Below the pieces are notes generated by a model. It saw only the letters and a program-made list of their open reading frames with translations, was not told where the DNA came from and made no database searches. Shown here piece by piece: positions 1 to 9,207 of a stretch of DNA of 46,021 bases (its first letter is position 1; every line of letters starts with the position of its first letter). A program made the translations under genes and the position numbers. The DNA comes from CAZGMJ01 sp964526785 (GTDB lineage: Bacteria > Planctomycetota > Phycisphaerae > Sedimentisphaerales > Anaerobacaceae), in NCBI GenBank assembly GCA_964526785.1, contig CAZGMJ010000043.1, positions 1-46,021 of the forward strand, given 5' to 3'.

Positions 1-13
1 TCTATTTTAACAT

Positions 14-30
14 TGTGAGATTTCCTCACA
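14..30. promoter_or_regulatory. Small inverted repeat near the window edge
   Basis: TGTGAG and CTCACA form a perfect 6-bp dyad around a 5-nt centre (ATTTC), followed by a pyrimidine tract (CTTTCTTTTC). It could be a weak terminator of a gene lying left of the window, or an operator. The stem is short, so this is tentative. The rest of positions 1-227 shows no gene or clear promoter. Confidence 0.25.
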
Positions 31-227
31 CTTTCTTTTCATGCGATTGCCCTGCTGCACGGGGGCGTATTGGCGAGCGGTAGCAGATGGCGCCGGCGGG
101 CGAGCGGAAACACGACGGAAAACCTTTCCTCGGCCGGCTCGCTGCTTGACACGCGGGGGGCGAGTTGTCATGCTGATTGCGGTTTCAACAATGACGGAAG
201 ACGCAGTTCGCAGGAAAGGAACCGATT

Positions 228-1739
228 ATGGTGCGCACATTCAAGGCCGAAGAGCATGTGGACGGAACAATCAGCCTGTCGCGAAGCAAGGGCTCTAGCC
301 AGAAGATTTCCGTGTTGGGAGTGCTTGCGGCGGTGTGGGTCTTCGCTGCCATAGCGGTCTGCGCCGAGGAGCAGTCGGCGGGCGAATCGCTGTATCAGGA
401 GTACTGCGCATCGTGCCACGGCGCGCACCTGCGCGGGGGCAATGCGCAGAGCCTCGTTGATTCGGTATGGCAGTTCGGCGACAGTCGCGGTTATATCTTT
501 CGGAACATCAAGTACGGGGTGCCTCATCTGGGTATGCCTTCTTACGAGGACTCGCTGAGCGACCGGCAGATCAATCGGATCATCGATTTTCTGCTCGAAG
601 CGGAGAAGCGGGCGGGTACGAAGAAGCCCGGGCCGCCCGAAGAGTTGGAGACACTGGACTATAAGATCAAAGTGGACGTGTGGGCAGAGGGGCTGAGCAT
701 ACCGTGGAGCATTGATTTTCTCGACGCCAAGACGGCTCTGGTTACCGAGCGTCCGGGAAGGCTGCGCATAGTCAACGACGGCGGGTTAGTGAAAGAGCCA
801 ATAAAGGGCACGCCGGAAGTGGTGGCCGAGGGTCAGGGGGGACTTCTGGATGTCGCGGTCGATCCGAACTACAAGAAGAATGGGTGGGTTTACCTGGCAT
901 ACAGCCATGCGCTCGAGGGTGTCGAAGGCAATCGGAGGCCGCCGGCCATGACCCGCATCGTTCGCGGCCGGGTGAAGGACGGTTTGTGGAAAGACGAGCA
1001 GACGGTGTATGAGGCACCCGGCGAGACGTATCTGGAGACGCGGCACCACTACGGCTGCAGAATCGTTTTTGATCCCGACGGCTATTTGTATTTCTGCATC
1101 GGCGAACGCGGCCGGGCGTCGCACGCACAGGATCTGGACAAGCCCAACGGCAAGATTCATCGCGTCCGGCGCGACGGGTCGGTGCCCGAAGACAATCCTT
1201 TTGCGGGACTGGACGATCGGCTGGCCACGATTTTCACTTACGGCAACCGCAACCCTCAGGGAATGGCGGTGCATCCGATTACGGGTGAGGTATGGGAGAC
1301 CGAGCACGGCCCGATGGGCGGCGACGAATTGAACCTGCTCAAGGCGGGTCGGAATTACGGCTGGCCGGTGATAACCTACGGGCGCAATTACGACGGCTCG
1401 ATCATTACGAGTGCCACTGAGCGGCTGGGGATGGAGCAACCGGTTGTGTACTGGAAGCCTTCACCTGCAGTCTGCGGGCTGGATTTCTATCGTGGCGAGA
1501 TGTTTGCCCGATGGCGGAATCGCCTGCTGGTCGGAGCGTTGAAATACGAAGAGGTCCGGCTTCTCGATATCAAGGACAACCGTGTGCTCCATCAGGAGGT
1601 GATTCTGAAGAATGCGGGGCGCGTGCGCGACGTCGCATGCGGACCTGACGGGGCTATCTACGTCGTGCTCAATCAGCCGGGCACGATCCTCCGGCTGACA
1701 CCTTTGGAGATGAGCAGGCGATCAGATAGTTCAGGGTAG
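228..1739 (+). CDS. Cytochrome c / PQQ-type glucose-sorbosone dehydrogenase fusion
   Basis: 503 aa. A hydrophobic leader (about residues 27-46) precedes a class I cytochrome c domain with heme motif CASCH at residues 60-64 and a likely axial Met103 (GMP). From about residue 145 onward there is a six-bladed propeller of the glucose/sorbosone dehydrogenase family (soluble aldose sugar dehydrogenase type): TERPGRLRIV, GQGGLLDVAVDP, YGNRNPQGMA and ETEHGPMGGDELN are hallmark blocks. Such enzymes oxidise aldose sugars outside the cytoplasm with PQQ, and the fused heme would be the first electron acceptor (inference). The ATG at 228 follows AGGAAAGGA (212-220) at 7 nt. The leader is somewhat long (26 residues before the hydrophobic core), so a shorter form is possible, but no better start is visible. 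The substrate cannot be told from sequence. Confidence 0.85.
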   Translation: MVRTFKAEEHVDGTISLSRSKGSSQKISVLGVLAAVWVFAAIAVCAEEQSAGESLYQEYCASCHGAHLRGGNAQSLVDSVWQFGDSRGYIFRNIKYGVPHLGMPSYEDSLSDRQINRIIDFLLEAEKRAGTKKPGPPEELETLDYKIKVDVWAEGLSIPWSIDFLDAKTALVTERPGRLRIVNDGGLVKEPIKGTPEVVAEGQGGLLDVAVDPNYKKNGWVYLAYSHALEGVEGNRRPPAMTRIVRGRVKDGLWKDEQTVYEAPGETYLETRHHYGCRIVFDPDGYLYFCIGERGRASHAQDLDKPNGKIHRVRRDGSVPEDNPFAGLDDRLATIFTYGNRNPQGMAVHPITGEVWETEHGPMGGDELNLLKAGRNYGWPVITYGRNYDGSIITSATERLGMEQPVVYWKPSPAVCGLDFYRGEMFARWRNRLLVGALKYEEVRLLDIKDNRVLHQEVILKNAGRVRDVACGPDGAIYVVLNQPGTILRLTPLEMSRRSDSSG

Positions 1740-1822
1740 CAGATGCATATCCCGGTCATGGTTGCAGGCGGCGCGCGGTCTGCATGAAGGCTAATGCTTC
1801 ATGGGTCTGGCCGCGAACGAGA

Positions 1823-1852
1823 TTGAACAGGCCGCCGGTGTTGTGGTATTAT
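1823..1852 (+). promoter_or_regulatory. Predicted sigma-70 promoter for the DUF5060 hydrolase
   Basis: TTGAAC (1823-1828), an 18-nt spacer and TATTAT (1847-1852). Predicted transcription would begin near 1859, downstream of the longer in-frame start at 1784, which supports the ATG at 1946. Consensus match by eye only. Confidence 0.4.
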
Positions 1853-1945
1853 TGGCGAGTTCGCACGGTTATCCACGGCGGATGCTGCAGAACGCAAGCC
1901 GTTGTGAGATTGAACAGCAAGCGCATTTGTACAGGAGTTCAGATC

Positions 1946-4177
1946 ATGTATTTGCGATTCTTTGCATTGATCCCTTTGATTTTGGCATTGACGGCGCCAC
2001 TGAGCGGCCAGGAAGTGGTCGGCTTTACTTTGATCGACGCCAATAAGGATCGCGAGATCCGTCCGCTGGCCGACGGCGAGACGATCGATTTCAAGAAAGA
2101 AGGTGCGTCACTGAGCATCCGCGCGGACGTTCGAGGGAGCGTTGGCAGCGTTCGTTTCGAATTGAACGGCGGGCAATGGACCAAGACGGAAAGCGCCCCG
2201 CCGTTCGCGATTGGGGGCGACACACAGGGCAACTACAATGCCTGGACAGCACCGCCGGGAGAGTATCGCCTGCAGGCTGTTGCGATGGACACCGACGGCG
2301 GAAGGGGCGGGAGCAAGAAGATTATCTTTAGGGTCGTGGGAACACCAAAAGGATCCTCGCCCGGTTCTTTGCAGTCGTCGCGCGCGGTCCAGACCCTCCA
2401 GAGCAATGTCAATCTGGGAGAAATCCCCGCGCCGACGGGCGGGAGCGGTGTTGTGGAAGGCGACCTGAAGCAATGGCACTGCGTTCGGATTACGTTCGAC
2501 GGGCCCGCGTCGAGCGAGGACGCTGATGTCAATCCGTTTGCGCACTACCGACTCAACGTCACGTTCACGAACGGAGAGAGAACGTACGTAGTTCCCGGCT
2601 TTTATGCAACGGACGGCGACTCGGCTGACAGTTCGGCCAAGGCGGGCAACAAATGGCGGGTCCGTTTCACTCCCGACAGCGCAGGGCGGTGGCGTTTCAA
2701 GGCATCGTTTCGGATGGGGCTGAATATCGCGATAGACCCGGATCCGCAGGCCGGCACTGCGACGGCCTTTGACGGCGCTTCGGGGACGTTCACTGTGGGC
2801 AGGTGCGATGCGGCCGCAGCGGACATGCGGAGCAAGGGGCTGCTGCGATACGTCGGCGGGCATCATCTCCAACGGGCCGGGACCGGCGAGTATTATCTCA
2901 AGGGCGGGGCCGACAGTCCCGAGAACTTTCTGGCCTACGCGCAGTTCGACGGCACGTACGATGCGAGCGCGGATTCGGGGAGTTACAAAGCCGTTGGGAC
3001 TTTCATCCACGAGTACAAGCCGCATTTGAAAGACTGGCGGCCCGGCGATCCGACGTGGAAAGGCGGCAAGGGCAAAGCGATCATCGGCGCGTTGAACTAC
3101 CTGGCCGGCAAAGGAATGAACAGCGTTTATTTCCTCACTTACAACCTGGACGGGGGCGACGGCCGGGACACATGGATGTGGACCGGGCCGGAGGTTCGCG
3201 ACCGCTTCGACTGCAGCAAGCTCGATCAGTGGGAGATCGTATTTACGCACATGGACCGGCTGGGCATCATGCTTCACTTCGTGACCCAGGAGGCCGAGAA
3301 CGACCGCAGATTGGGCGGATCGCCGGCATTGAATCCTATTCGCAGACTGTACTACCGCGAACTTGTCGCGCGATTCAGCCACCATCTGGCGGTATTATGG
3401 AACCTGGGCGAAGAAAACAATACGTCCGACACCGACCGCAAGGCGATTGCCCGTTACATTCGGGACCTGGACCCTTACGATCATCCGATTACGGTACATA
3501 CGCACAATAACAGAGCCCCCGATTTCTATAACGGGATTCTGGGCGATCCGTGTTTCGAGGCGACTTCAATCCAGGGCAATATGGAACGGTACAATGACTG
3601 GGCAGTCGTTCTGCGAGAGCGTTCCGCACAGGCCGGGCGAAAATGGGCTATCTGCGGCGATGAGCAACCGCCGGCGGGTGTGGGCGTCATGCCGGATGCC
3701 GATGATCCGACCCATGACAAGCCGAGAAAGCATGCGCTTTGGGGCAATCTGATGGGCGGCGGAGCGGGCGTCGAATGGTACTTCGGCAGCCGCTATCCAC
3801 ATATGGACATCAACTGCGAGGACTGGCGAACCCGGGAGAATATGTGGGACCAGACCCGTTACGCGCTGGAGTTCTTCCAGAATTATCTGCCATTTGCCGA
3901 GATGGCCCCCGACAACTCGTTGAGTTCGAACGCGAAGTCATACTGCCTGGCCAAGCCCGGGCAGGTATACGCCGTTTATCTGCTCGAAGGAGGAACCACA
4001 GACCTCCGCGTCGGCGGCGGGACGTACTCCGTGCAATGGTACAACCCGCGGGAAGGCGGCGAACTGGTGCGTGGGAGCGTACGGCGGATCAGCGGACCGG
4101 GAAGGCAGTCCATCGGTCAGCCGCCACGGGACAGCAGTAACGACTGGGCGGTTCTGGTGCGCAAGATCACGCCTTAG
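1946..4177 (+). CDS. Exported DUF5060-domain glycoside hydrolase (TIM-barrel)
   Basis: 743 aa. The reading frame is open from 1784, but the ATG at 1946 has AGGAG (1933-1937) at 8 nt and begins a textbook Sec signal peptide (residues 1-21, ending LSGQ), so it is preferred. Residues about 24-130 form an Ig/CBM-like beta domain. Residues about 172-255 match the DUF5060 putative carbohydrate-binding domain (WHCVRITFDGP, NPFAHYRLNVTFTNG, DSAGRWRFKASF). From about 300 a GH5/GH140-like TIM barrel follows, with WNLGEEN at 485-491 as the likely acid/base glutamate strand and a C-terminal beta domain. Homologous barrels act on plant or algal polysaccharide side chains; the substrate here is unknown. 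The gene stands between the dehydrogenase fusion and a lipoprotein on the same strand, but gaps of about 200 and 340 nt argue against one operon. Confidence 0.8.
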   Translation: MYLRFFALIPLILALTAPLSGQEVVGFTLIDANKDREIRPLADGETIDFKKEGASLSIRADVRGSVGSVRFELNGGQWTKTESAPPFAIGGDTQGNYNAWTAPPGEYRLQAVAMDTDGGRGGSKKIIFRVVGTPKGSSPGSLQSSRAVQTLQSNVNLGEIPAPTGGSGVVEGDLKQWHCVRITFDGPASSEDADVNPFAHYRLNVTFTNGERTYVVPGFYATDGDSADSSAKAGNKWRVRFTPDSAGRWRFKASFRMGLNIAIDPDPQAGTATAFDGASGTFTVGRCDAAAADMRSKGLLRYVGGHHLQRAGTGEYYLKGGADSPENFLAYAQFDGTYDASADSGSYKAVGTFIHEYKPHLKDWRPGDPTWKGGKGKAIIGALNYLAGKGMNSVYFLTYNLDGGDGRDTWMWTGPEVRDRFDCSKLDQWEIVFTHMDRLGIMLHFVTQEAENDRRLGGSPALNPIRRLYYRELVARFSHHLAVLWNLGEENNTSDTDRKAIARYIRDLDPYDHPITVHTHNNRAPDFYNGILGDPCFEATSIQGNMERYNDWAVVLRERSAQAGRKWAICGDEQPPAGVGVMPDADDPTHDKPRKHALWGNLMGGGAGVEWYFGSRYPHMDINCEDWRTRENMWDQTRYALEFFQNYLPFAEMAPDNSLSSNAKSYCLAKPGQVYAVYLLEGGTTDLRVGGGTYSVQWYNPREGGELVRGSVRRISGPGRQSIGQPPRDSSNDWAVLVRKITP

Positions 4178-4514
4178 TCCGGCGCGGCGGAAATAACAGC
4201 TTCTGTTTGGTGCGTTCAAGAAGGGGAATCCGGTCCTTGTTCGAAGGCATCGGTCTGGAAGATAATCGGCTGGAAGGTTCATGGATCAGCGGTTTGGCCG
4301 AAAGGGTCCGGCAACATGCCTCAAGTATCCTGCGGGGCCTCACCTCAGCCGGTGTCCACGGGTCCTTCGCTCGATTTCGCGAAAACAATTCTAAAAGCAG
4401 TTTTAATCAAACCTCAATCTTCCCTTAATACTACCCGACCATCATTAGCGGCACATTGACTTTGAGTTGGGATGGTCTTTCCCGCAGAAACAGAAGTGGC
4501 AATGGAGGACTCTG
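4178..4514. other. Intergenic stretch, nothing firm
   Basis: 337 nt between the hydrolase and the lipoprotein. The right half is locally AT-rich (about 4380-4435) with a small TAAAA-GCAG-TTTTA dyad and may hold a promoter, but I find no convincing -35/-10 pair. The only open frames encode low-complexity, unrecognisable peptides. Confidence 0.5.
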
Positions 4515-5054
4515 ATGAGGTTTGTAGCTGCAATACTGATTCTTACGGCGATGCTCGCAGTTGCGGGCTGCAACGAAGGCTGGATGTCGGGTGTTGACGC
4601 ATCGCAGTACTCGGGGGTGATCGAATACAACAAGGATCCGCGGATAGGCAAGTACGCGCCCGAGATTGTGTACACGACGCTGGAGAAGCAGCGGACGTCT
4701 CTGAGCAAGATCGGCCATCCGATCACGATTATTGGATTCAGCGATGCGACCACGGCAATGCCGGCGATGCTCGATCTGGCGGACAGATATCGGCGCCAGT
4801 CCGTAACCGTAGCTCAAGTCTTTCGCAACGGCGGGAAAAGGGTTGTGGGCAGCAATCTGGTCAGTCTCAGCGATGTGCACGATATTGCCTGGAACCATTA
4901 CGGCAAGCCTGATGCGGGCACACTCTTCCTCGTCGATGCCAATCGCAAGATCGTGGCCGTTGAGAACGTGCAGAATGCGGTCGCCGTGCGCGAGTATGCG
5001 GATCTTCTGGCAAAGAAAGAGGAGGCACTGGCCGAGGAAGCCTTCTCCCAGTAG
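4515..5054 (+). CDS. Putative lipoprotein of unknown function
   Basis: 179 aa. The ATG at 4515 follows GGAGGA (4504-4509) at 5 nt; the frame extends upstream to 4467 but has no better ribosome site. The N-terminus is a lipoprotein signal peptide with lipobox VAGC, so the mature protein starts at Cys18 and should be membrane-anchored outside the cytoplasm. The body is a compact alpha/beta sequence with strand-like segments (SKIGHPITIIGFSD, AGTLFLVDANRKIVAV) that recall a thioredoxin/redoxin fold without the CxxC motif. That resemblance is weak and the function is unknown. Confidence 0.7.
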   Translation: MRFVAAILILTAMLAVAGCNEGWMSGVDASQYSGVIEYNKDPRIGKYAPEIVYTTLEKQRTSLSKIGHPITIIGFSDATTAMPAMLDLADRYRRQSVTVAQVFRNGGKRVVGSNLVSLSDVHDIAWNHYGKPDAGTLFLVDANRKIVAVENVQNAVAVREYADLLAKKEEALAEEAFSQ

Positions 5055-5420
5055 CCCGCTAACGATTGCGACGTGAAATGCGGTACGCGGTCCCGGTGGT
5101 CGGCTCTACCACGGCACGACCAGGCGTTTTGTCGCGGGCGGGGAGATGCAGTCGTCGGATGATGCGAAACCCGTCGGCGGCAGGCATGGATCGATCCGCG
5201 GCACCGGGCAATACAGACACACGATTCTCCATCAGACGCCCGTTTCTTCGTCTGACGTCCGTCCATTGGTCTGCATATTTCGCCACGCACATCTCTGCGT
5301 GAATCCCACCTATTGCGAAAATGCGCAAGAAGTCTCATGCAATGGTGCATTCGGCGGGCTGTTGCTGTAGAATCGCGGAGGTAAACAATGCACGCTGGGT
5401 TTTGATTCGAGGGCATGATT
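5055..5420. other. Intergenic stretch, no gene recognised
   Basis: 366 nt upstream of the heparinase-like lyase. It contains a CAGACG...CGTCTG hairpin with a 10-nt loop around 5231-5252 and, just before the lyase, TAGAAT as a possible -10 without a good -35. A minus-strand frame across it encodes no recognisable protein. Confidence 0.45.
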
Positions 5421-7358
5421 ATGAAGTACATCTGCTTGCTGGTTACACTCTGTCTCGCTGCGGCCAGTTCCCACGCCGGTTCGGACGGAGGTTTTCGCGA
5501 GATTCCAATAGACGAAGTTCGCGAGGCTTTCGAGGGGCCGTGTCCCGCTCATCCGCGATTGTTCATGACGGACGAGCGTCTGGAGCAGATCCGCAGGCAA
5601 CTCGACTCGCAGGCATCGCTGCGGACTTTCCACAAGGCAATGCTGGAGAAGGCCAACGATATCGTGGATGATTCGCCGGTCAAACGCGTCAAGACGGGCC
5701 GTCGTTTGCTCGGGGTATCGCGGGAATGTCTGGACCGGGTTCTGCATCTGAGTGCTGCGTACCGTTTTACAGGAGAGAAACGGTATCTGCGGAAGGCTGA
5801 AGAGGAGATGCTGGCGGCGGCGGGTTTTCCGGACTGGAATCCGAGCCATTTTCTGGACGTGGCGGAGATGACCGCGGCGCTGGCCATCGGCTACGACTGG
5901 CTTTTCGACGATCTGGCAGCATCGAGCAGGGCCGCTATTCGCCAGGCCATTCGTGAAAAGGGCCTTGAGCCGGCGCTGAAGCAGAGGGGCTGGGTCCGCG
6001 GACACAACAACTGGAATCAGGTCTGCAACGGCGGCATTACACTGGGCGTACTGGCAATTATGGAGGACGAACCGGAACTGGCCGAGCGTCTGGTGCATCG
6101 CGCGGTCAACGGCGTGCAGGTCGTCATGAAGAAGTACGAGCCAGACGGTGCGTACCCTGAGGGGCCGGGTTACTGGGTCTACGGGACAAGTTACAACGTG
6201 ATCCTTCTGGCGGCGCTGGAGTCCGTTCTGGGGACGGATTTCGGTCTGTCCGAGGCTTCGGGTTTTGCGCGGAGCGCTTCGTACTACCTGCACGTTACCG
6301 GTCCGACGGGTTTGTACTTCAATTATCCCGACAGCGGTTCGAGAGGCGGGTTGGTACCCGCAGTTTTCTGGTTCGCTCAGCATTACGATCGTCCGGCGCT
6401 GGCGTGGAACCAACACCAATACTGGAAAGACGCCGCGGAGGATAATCCCGGTGCGCTTGTCCGCAGCCGGTTCGCTCCGCTGGTGCTCTGCTGGTACACG
6501 TCGGAACAGACGGTGCCTGAGAAACCGGCGTGGCACGGGCGCGGGAGCAATGCGGTGGCTATGTTTCGGACGTCGTGGACCGATCCGGATGCGGGCTATC
6601 TGGCGATCAAGGGCGGCTCGCCCGGGGTTTCGCACGGGCACATGGACGTGGGGTCCTTCGTGTTCGACGCCGATGGCGTGCGATGGGCGGCCGATCTGGG
6701 GCCGGAGAGTTACCACAAGATCGAATCGCTGGGTATGAATCTCTGGGGCAGGAGCCAGGATGCCGAGCGATGGACGATTTTTCGGTACAACAACCTGTCT
6801 CACAATACGCTGGTGGTCAACGGCAAGCATCAGCGTGTCGAGGGCACCGCGCCAATTATTGGTTTTTCCGATGGAGAACCGTTTCCGCACGTTGTTTTCG
6901 ACATGTCGAGCGTATATGAGGGCCAGTTGGCCGGTTGCTTTCGGCGCGGCGGACTGCTGGGCGACGGTACGGCCGTCGTTCAGGACGTTTTTACAGCAAC
7001 CGCTCAACCGGCGACCGTTCGATGGGCGATGGTAACGCCGGCGGAAGTCTCCATCAAAGACGAGAAGACTGCGATGCTGACGGAACGAGGCGAAACGCTG
7101 CGTCTGGCCGTGGTGACCGACGAGGATGTGCAACTCAAGATATGGTCCACCGAACCGAAAGCTGACTATGACGCACAGAATCGCGGCACGCGATTGATCG
7201 GCTTCGAGGTGGCTTTGCCACCCGGACGGACGGCGCGCACGCTTGTCACACTGACGCCTCTGCCGCAGCGGGGCGAGGCGGGTATTCAGATTGAGTCGCT
7301 GCTGAAGTGGTCAGCGAAGCAGGGCCACAGAGCAAGGAGTGCGGAACCAGGCTTCTGA
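5421..7358 (+). CDS. Exported heparinase II/III-like polysaccharide lyase
   Basis: 645 aa. The ATG at 5421 has GAGGG (5409-5413) at 7 nt; an in-frame ATG at 5415 is too close to it. A Sec signal peptide (KYICLLVTLCLAAASSHA) is followed by an alpha/alpha-toroid (HPRLFMTDERLEQIRR, FLDVAEMTAALAIGYDWLFD, NNWNQVCNGG, PEGPGYWVYGTSYN) and, after about residue 395, a heparinase II/III-like beta-sandwich starting with SHGHMDVGSF (His405 and His407) and HNTLVVNGKHQ. This two-domain layout is that of PL12/PL15/PL17/PL21-type lyases, which cleave uronic-acid-containing chains (heparin/heparan sulfate, alginate) by beta-elimination. The exact substrate is not readable here. With the PL8-like gene and the sulfatases it suggests glycosaminoglycan-like or sulfated algal polymers (inference). 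Confidence 0.85.
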   Translation: MKYICLLVTLCLAAASSHAGSDGGFREIPIDEVREAFEGPCPAHPRLFMTDERLEQIRRQLDSQASLRTFHKAMLEKANDIVDDSPVKRVKTGRRLLGVSRECLDRVLHLSAAYRFTGEKRYLRKAEEEMLAAAGFPDWNPSHFLDVAEMTAALAIGYDWLFDDLAASSRAAIRQAIREKGLEPALKQRGWVRGHNNWNQVCNGGITLGVLAIMEDEPELAERLVHRAVNGVQVVMKKYEPDGAYPEGPGYWVYGTSYNVILLAALESVLGTDFGLSEASGFARSASYYLHVTGPTGLYFNYPDSGSRGGLVPAVFWFAQHYDRPALAWNQHQYWKDAAEDNPGALVRSRFAPLVLCWYTSEQTVPEKPAWHGRGSNAVAMFRTSWTDPDAGYLAIKGGSPGVSHGHMDVGSFVFDADGVRWAADLGPESYHKIESLGMNLWGRSQDAERWTIFRYNNLSHNTLVVNGKHQRVEGTAPIIGFSDGEPFPHVVFDMSSVYEGQLAGCFRRGGLLGDGTAVVQDVFTATAQPATVRWAMVTPAEVSIKDEKTAMLTERGETLRLAVVTDEDVQLKIWSTEPKADYDAQNRGTRLIGFEVALPPGRTARTLVTLTPLPQRGEAGIQIESLLKWSAKQGHRARSAEPGF

Positions 7359-7449
7359 AAGTTACACGCATATAGATACCTGGTGCGCGAGAAGAACAGT
7401 TTGCGCATCGTTATAGATTTGGAACGAAAGTAACAGGAAGGAATACTCT

Positions 7450-7644
7450 ATGACAGACGACAGGACAAGAGTGAACGCGGCGATCGGTTTGTGCGTGATC
7501 GGCTGCATCGTGGCGGGAATAGCGGGTACATACGGCGGCATTGCTGCAGTTTTCGGTGATGGAGATTTCATCGGCGGCGGCATCTGCCTGGCATCGGCGG
7601 GTCTGTCATTCGGGTTGGCGCTTATCGCGATGCTGCTGAAATAG
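7450..7644 (+). CDS. Small two-helix membrane protein
   Basis: 64 aa. The ATG at 7450 follows AGGAAGGA (7435-7442) at 7 nt. A short charged N-terminus (TDDRTRVN) precedes two hydrophobic segments, about residues 11-34 and 44-63, joined by a Gly/Asp-rich turn (FGDGDFIGGG). I do not recognise a family. It lies alone between two larger exported-protein genes. The strong ribosome site and clean topology support it as a real gene. Confidence 0.55.
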   Translation: MTDDRTRVNAAIGLCVIGCIVAGIAGTYGGIAAVFGDGDFIGGGICLASAGLSFGLALIAMLLK

Positions 7645-7839
7645 GATGTCCGCGGAACTGCGTGTACAGGTTGCGTCTCGTGCACGTCTGCGTTGCAGCA
7701 TCGCACGGGGTGCAACGAGTGACCGGTCTTCGGCCATCTGCGGGGGCGCACGGGACAGGGGCAAATATGGGGTAGATATTCATCGGCTTTCTGCGTAGAC
7801 TTGAAGACGTTCGATTCAGGATCGTGTTCAGGAGGCTTT

Positions 7840-9165
7840 ATGCAGAATACTCATATACGCAGTGCAGCGTGGGCAATTGTGGCGGGATACGTGGTTTGCT
7901 GCTGTGTTTGTACGGCAGCGGCGGCGGAGGAGAGTTCAACAGGCAACAGCGACCTTGCGCGTTTTTTGCCGAACAACGGCAACAGCGTGTACGATGCGTC
8001 GGGGCTGCTTCGGGAGTGGCCTGCGGGCGGTCCGGAGGAGTTGTGGCGGGTCGAGATAGGGTGGGGCAAGAGCGCCATCGTGGAGGCGGACGGCCGGGCT
8101 TTTACGGCTACGGAGACAGACGAGAAGCAGTGGGGCATTTGCCTGGATCCTCAGACGGGCAAGACGCTTTGGAAGCGTCTGCTCTATCCCAAAGGGAATC
8201 GACATTTCGCGAGGGGGCCGGTGACGTCGCCGGTCGTGGACGGCGAGCGCGTGTATTTCATTCCGTACGCGATTCTTGGAAAGGACGTGTGGGAAATGCG
8301 ATGCCCGATCATCTGCTTCGAGGCGGACGGCACTGAACTGTGGCGCGTGGAGGAGAAGGTGTGGGCCACGGAGGCGTCGACCCCGCTGGTTGTCGGCGAT
8401 ACGCTGTATGTGGGAGCGGATAATCCGCAGCGGGCGGTGCTGGCGGCGCTGGACAAAATGAGCGGAGCGGTAAAATGGATTGCGGTGGCGGAATCTGACA
8501 AGAAAAGGGAGTTGGGAGCGCCGGCATCGCTGACGTATCAGGTAGTGGACGGGGTTCCGCAGATTGTCGTGGGTACGTACGGCACGCGGGAGCTTCTGGG
8601 GGTTCATGCGGAAACGGGCATGATTATGTGGCGATATCCGTATCCGGCGGAGATTATTATCGGCCTGGTCAGCACGCCTGTGGCGGTCGGTTCGCGGCTG
8701 TTTGTGGCCGGTGGCGAGGGGCGAGGCAAGATGTTCTCTGCATGTCTGGAAATGACGGCGGAGAACGGGCGGATCACTTATGAAGAACTGTACGTCGATA
8801 CGGAACTGCAGACGAACAATTACAATACGGTGGCGGTCTATGAGGATGCGGTATTCGGTTTTGGCGGCCTGGGGAAGAAGGGCTTCCTGCATTGCACCGA
8901 TTTTGGTGACGGCAGGCTGCTGTGGAAGGAAGAATCGGATGACTGGTCGAAGGACCAGCAACTGGTAATCGCCGACGATCTGCTTTTTACGATCACGAAG
9001 AACGAGGAGATTGTGATGGCCGAAGCGAGCCGGGAATCGTACAGGGAACTGGGGCGGTTTTCTCTCGGCATGGAACTCGGCAGGCCGCAGCAACCGACGA
9101 TCGCCAACGGCCGGATGTACATTCGCGGCAATACGACGGCAGCGTGTTATCAGATCGGCGAGTAG
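7840..9165 (+). CDS. Exported PQQ-like beta-propeller repeat protein
   Basis: 441 aa. The frame opens at a TTG at 7801, but the ATG at 7840 has a perfect AGGAGG (7830-7835) and begins a signal peptide (about residues 1-28, ending ATAAAA-like before EESSTG). The rest is a chain of propeller blades of the PQQ-binding-like type: strand pairs such as WGICLDPQTGKTLWKR, ADGTELWRVEEKVW, LAALDKMSGAVKWIA and GVHAETGMIMWRYP show the Trp-docking pattern. It has no cytochrome domain and no obvious catalytic module. In planctomycetes such proteins are abundant and mostly of unknown role; binding or scaffolding is as likely as dehydrogenase activity. Confidence 0.8.
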   Translation: MQNTHIRSAAWAIVAGYVVCCCVCTAAAAEESSTGNSDLARFLPNNGNSVYDASGLLREWPAGGPEELWRVEIGWGKSAIVEADGRAFTATETDEKQWGICLDPQTGKTLWKRLLYPKGNRHFARGPVTSPVVDGERVYFIPYAILGKDVWEMRCPIICFEADGTELWRVEEKVWATEASTPLVVGDTLYVGADNPQRAVLAALDKMSGAVKWIAVAESDKKRELGAPASLTYQVVDGVPQIVVGTYGTRELLGVHAETGMIMWRYPYPAEIIIGLVSTPVAVGSRLFVAGGEGRGKMFSACLEMTAENGRITYEELYVDTELQTNNYNTVAVYEDAVFGFGGLGKKGFLHCTDFGDGRLLWKEESDDWSKDQQLVIADDLLFTITKNEEIVMAEASRESYRELGRFSLGMELGRPQQPTIANGRMYIRGNTTAACYQIGE

Positions 9166-9207
9166 GCGTACGTGGGCAGCGGAACGTGTCTTGTTGTCGC
9201 GGGGAGG

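Noticed and set aside
14..30. CRP/FNR-type site suggested by TGTGA...TCACA
   Set aside because: The spacing is 7 nt, not the 6 nt of CRP sites, and no regulated gene start is near; kept only as an unspecified dyad.
4178..5420. tRNA or other structured RNA gene in the gaps near the left side
   Set aside because: No tRNA T-arm, anticodon stem or CCA-end pattern and no rRNA-like sequence were seen in these or other gaps; no CRISPR-like spaced repeats either.
5310..7133. 607-codon open frame on the minus strand, antisense to the heparinase-like lyase
   Set aside because: It is a GC-driven shadow: composition rich in Arg/His/Pro, no family resemblance, no leader or ribosome site, and the plus-strand protein is clearly real.
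7801..7839. TTG start giving a longer beta-propeller protein
   Set aside because: The ATG at 7840 has a perfect AGGAGG and starts the signal peptide; the extension would bury the leader.
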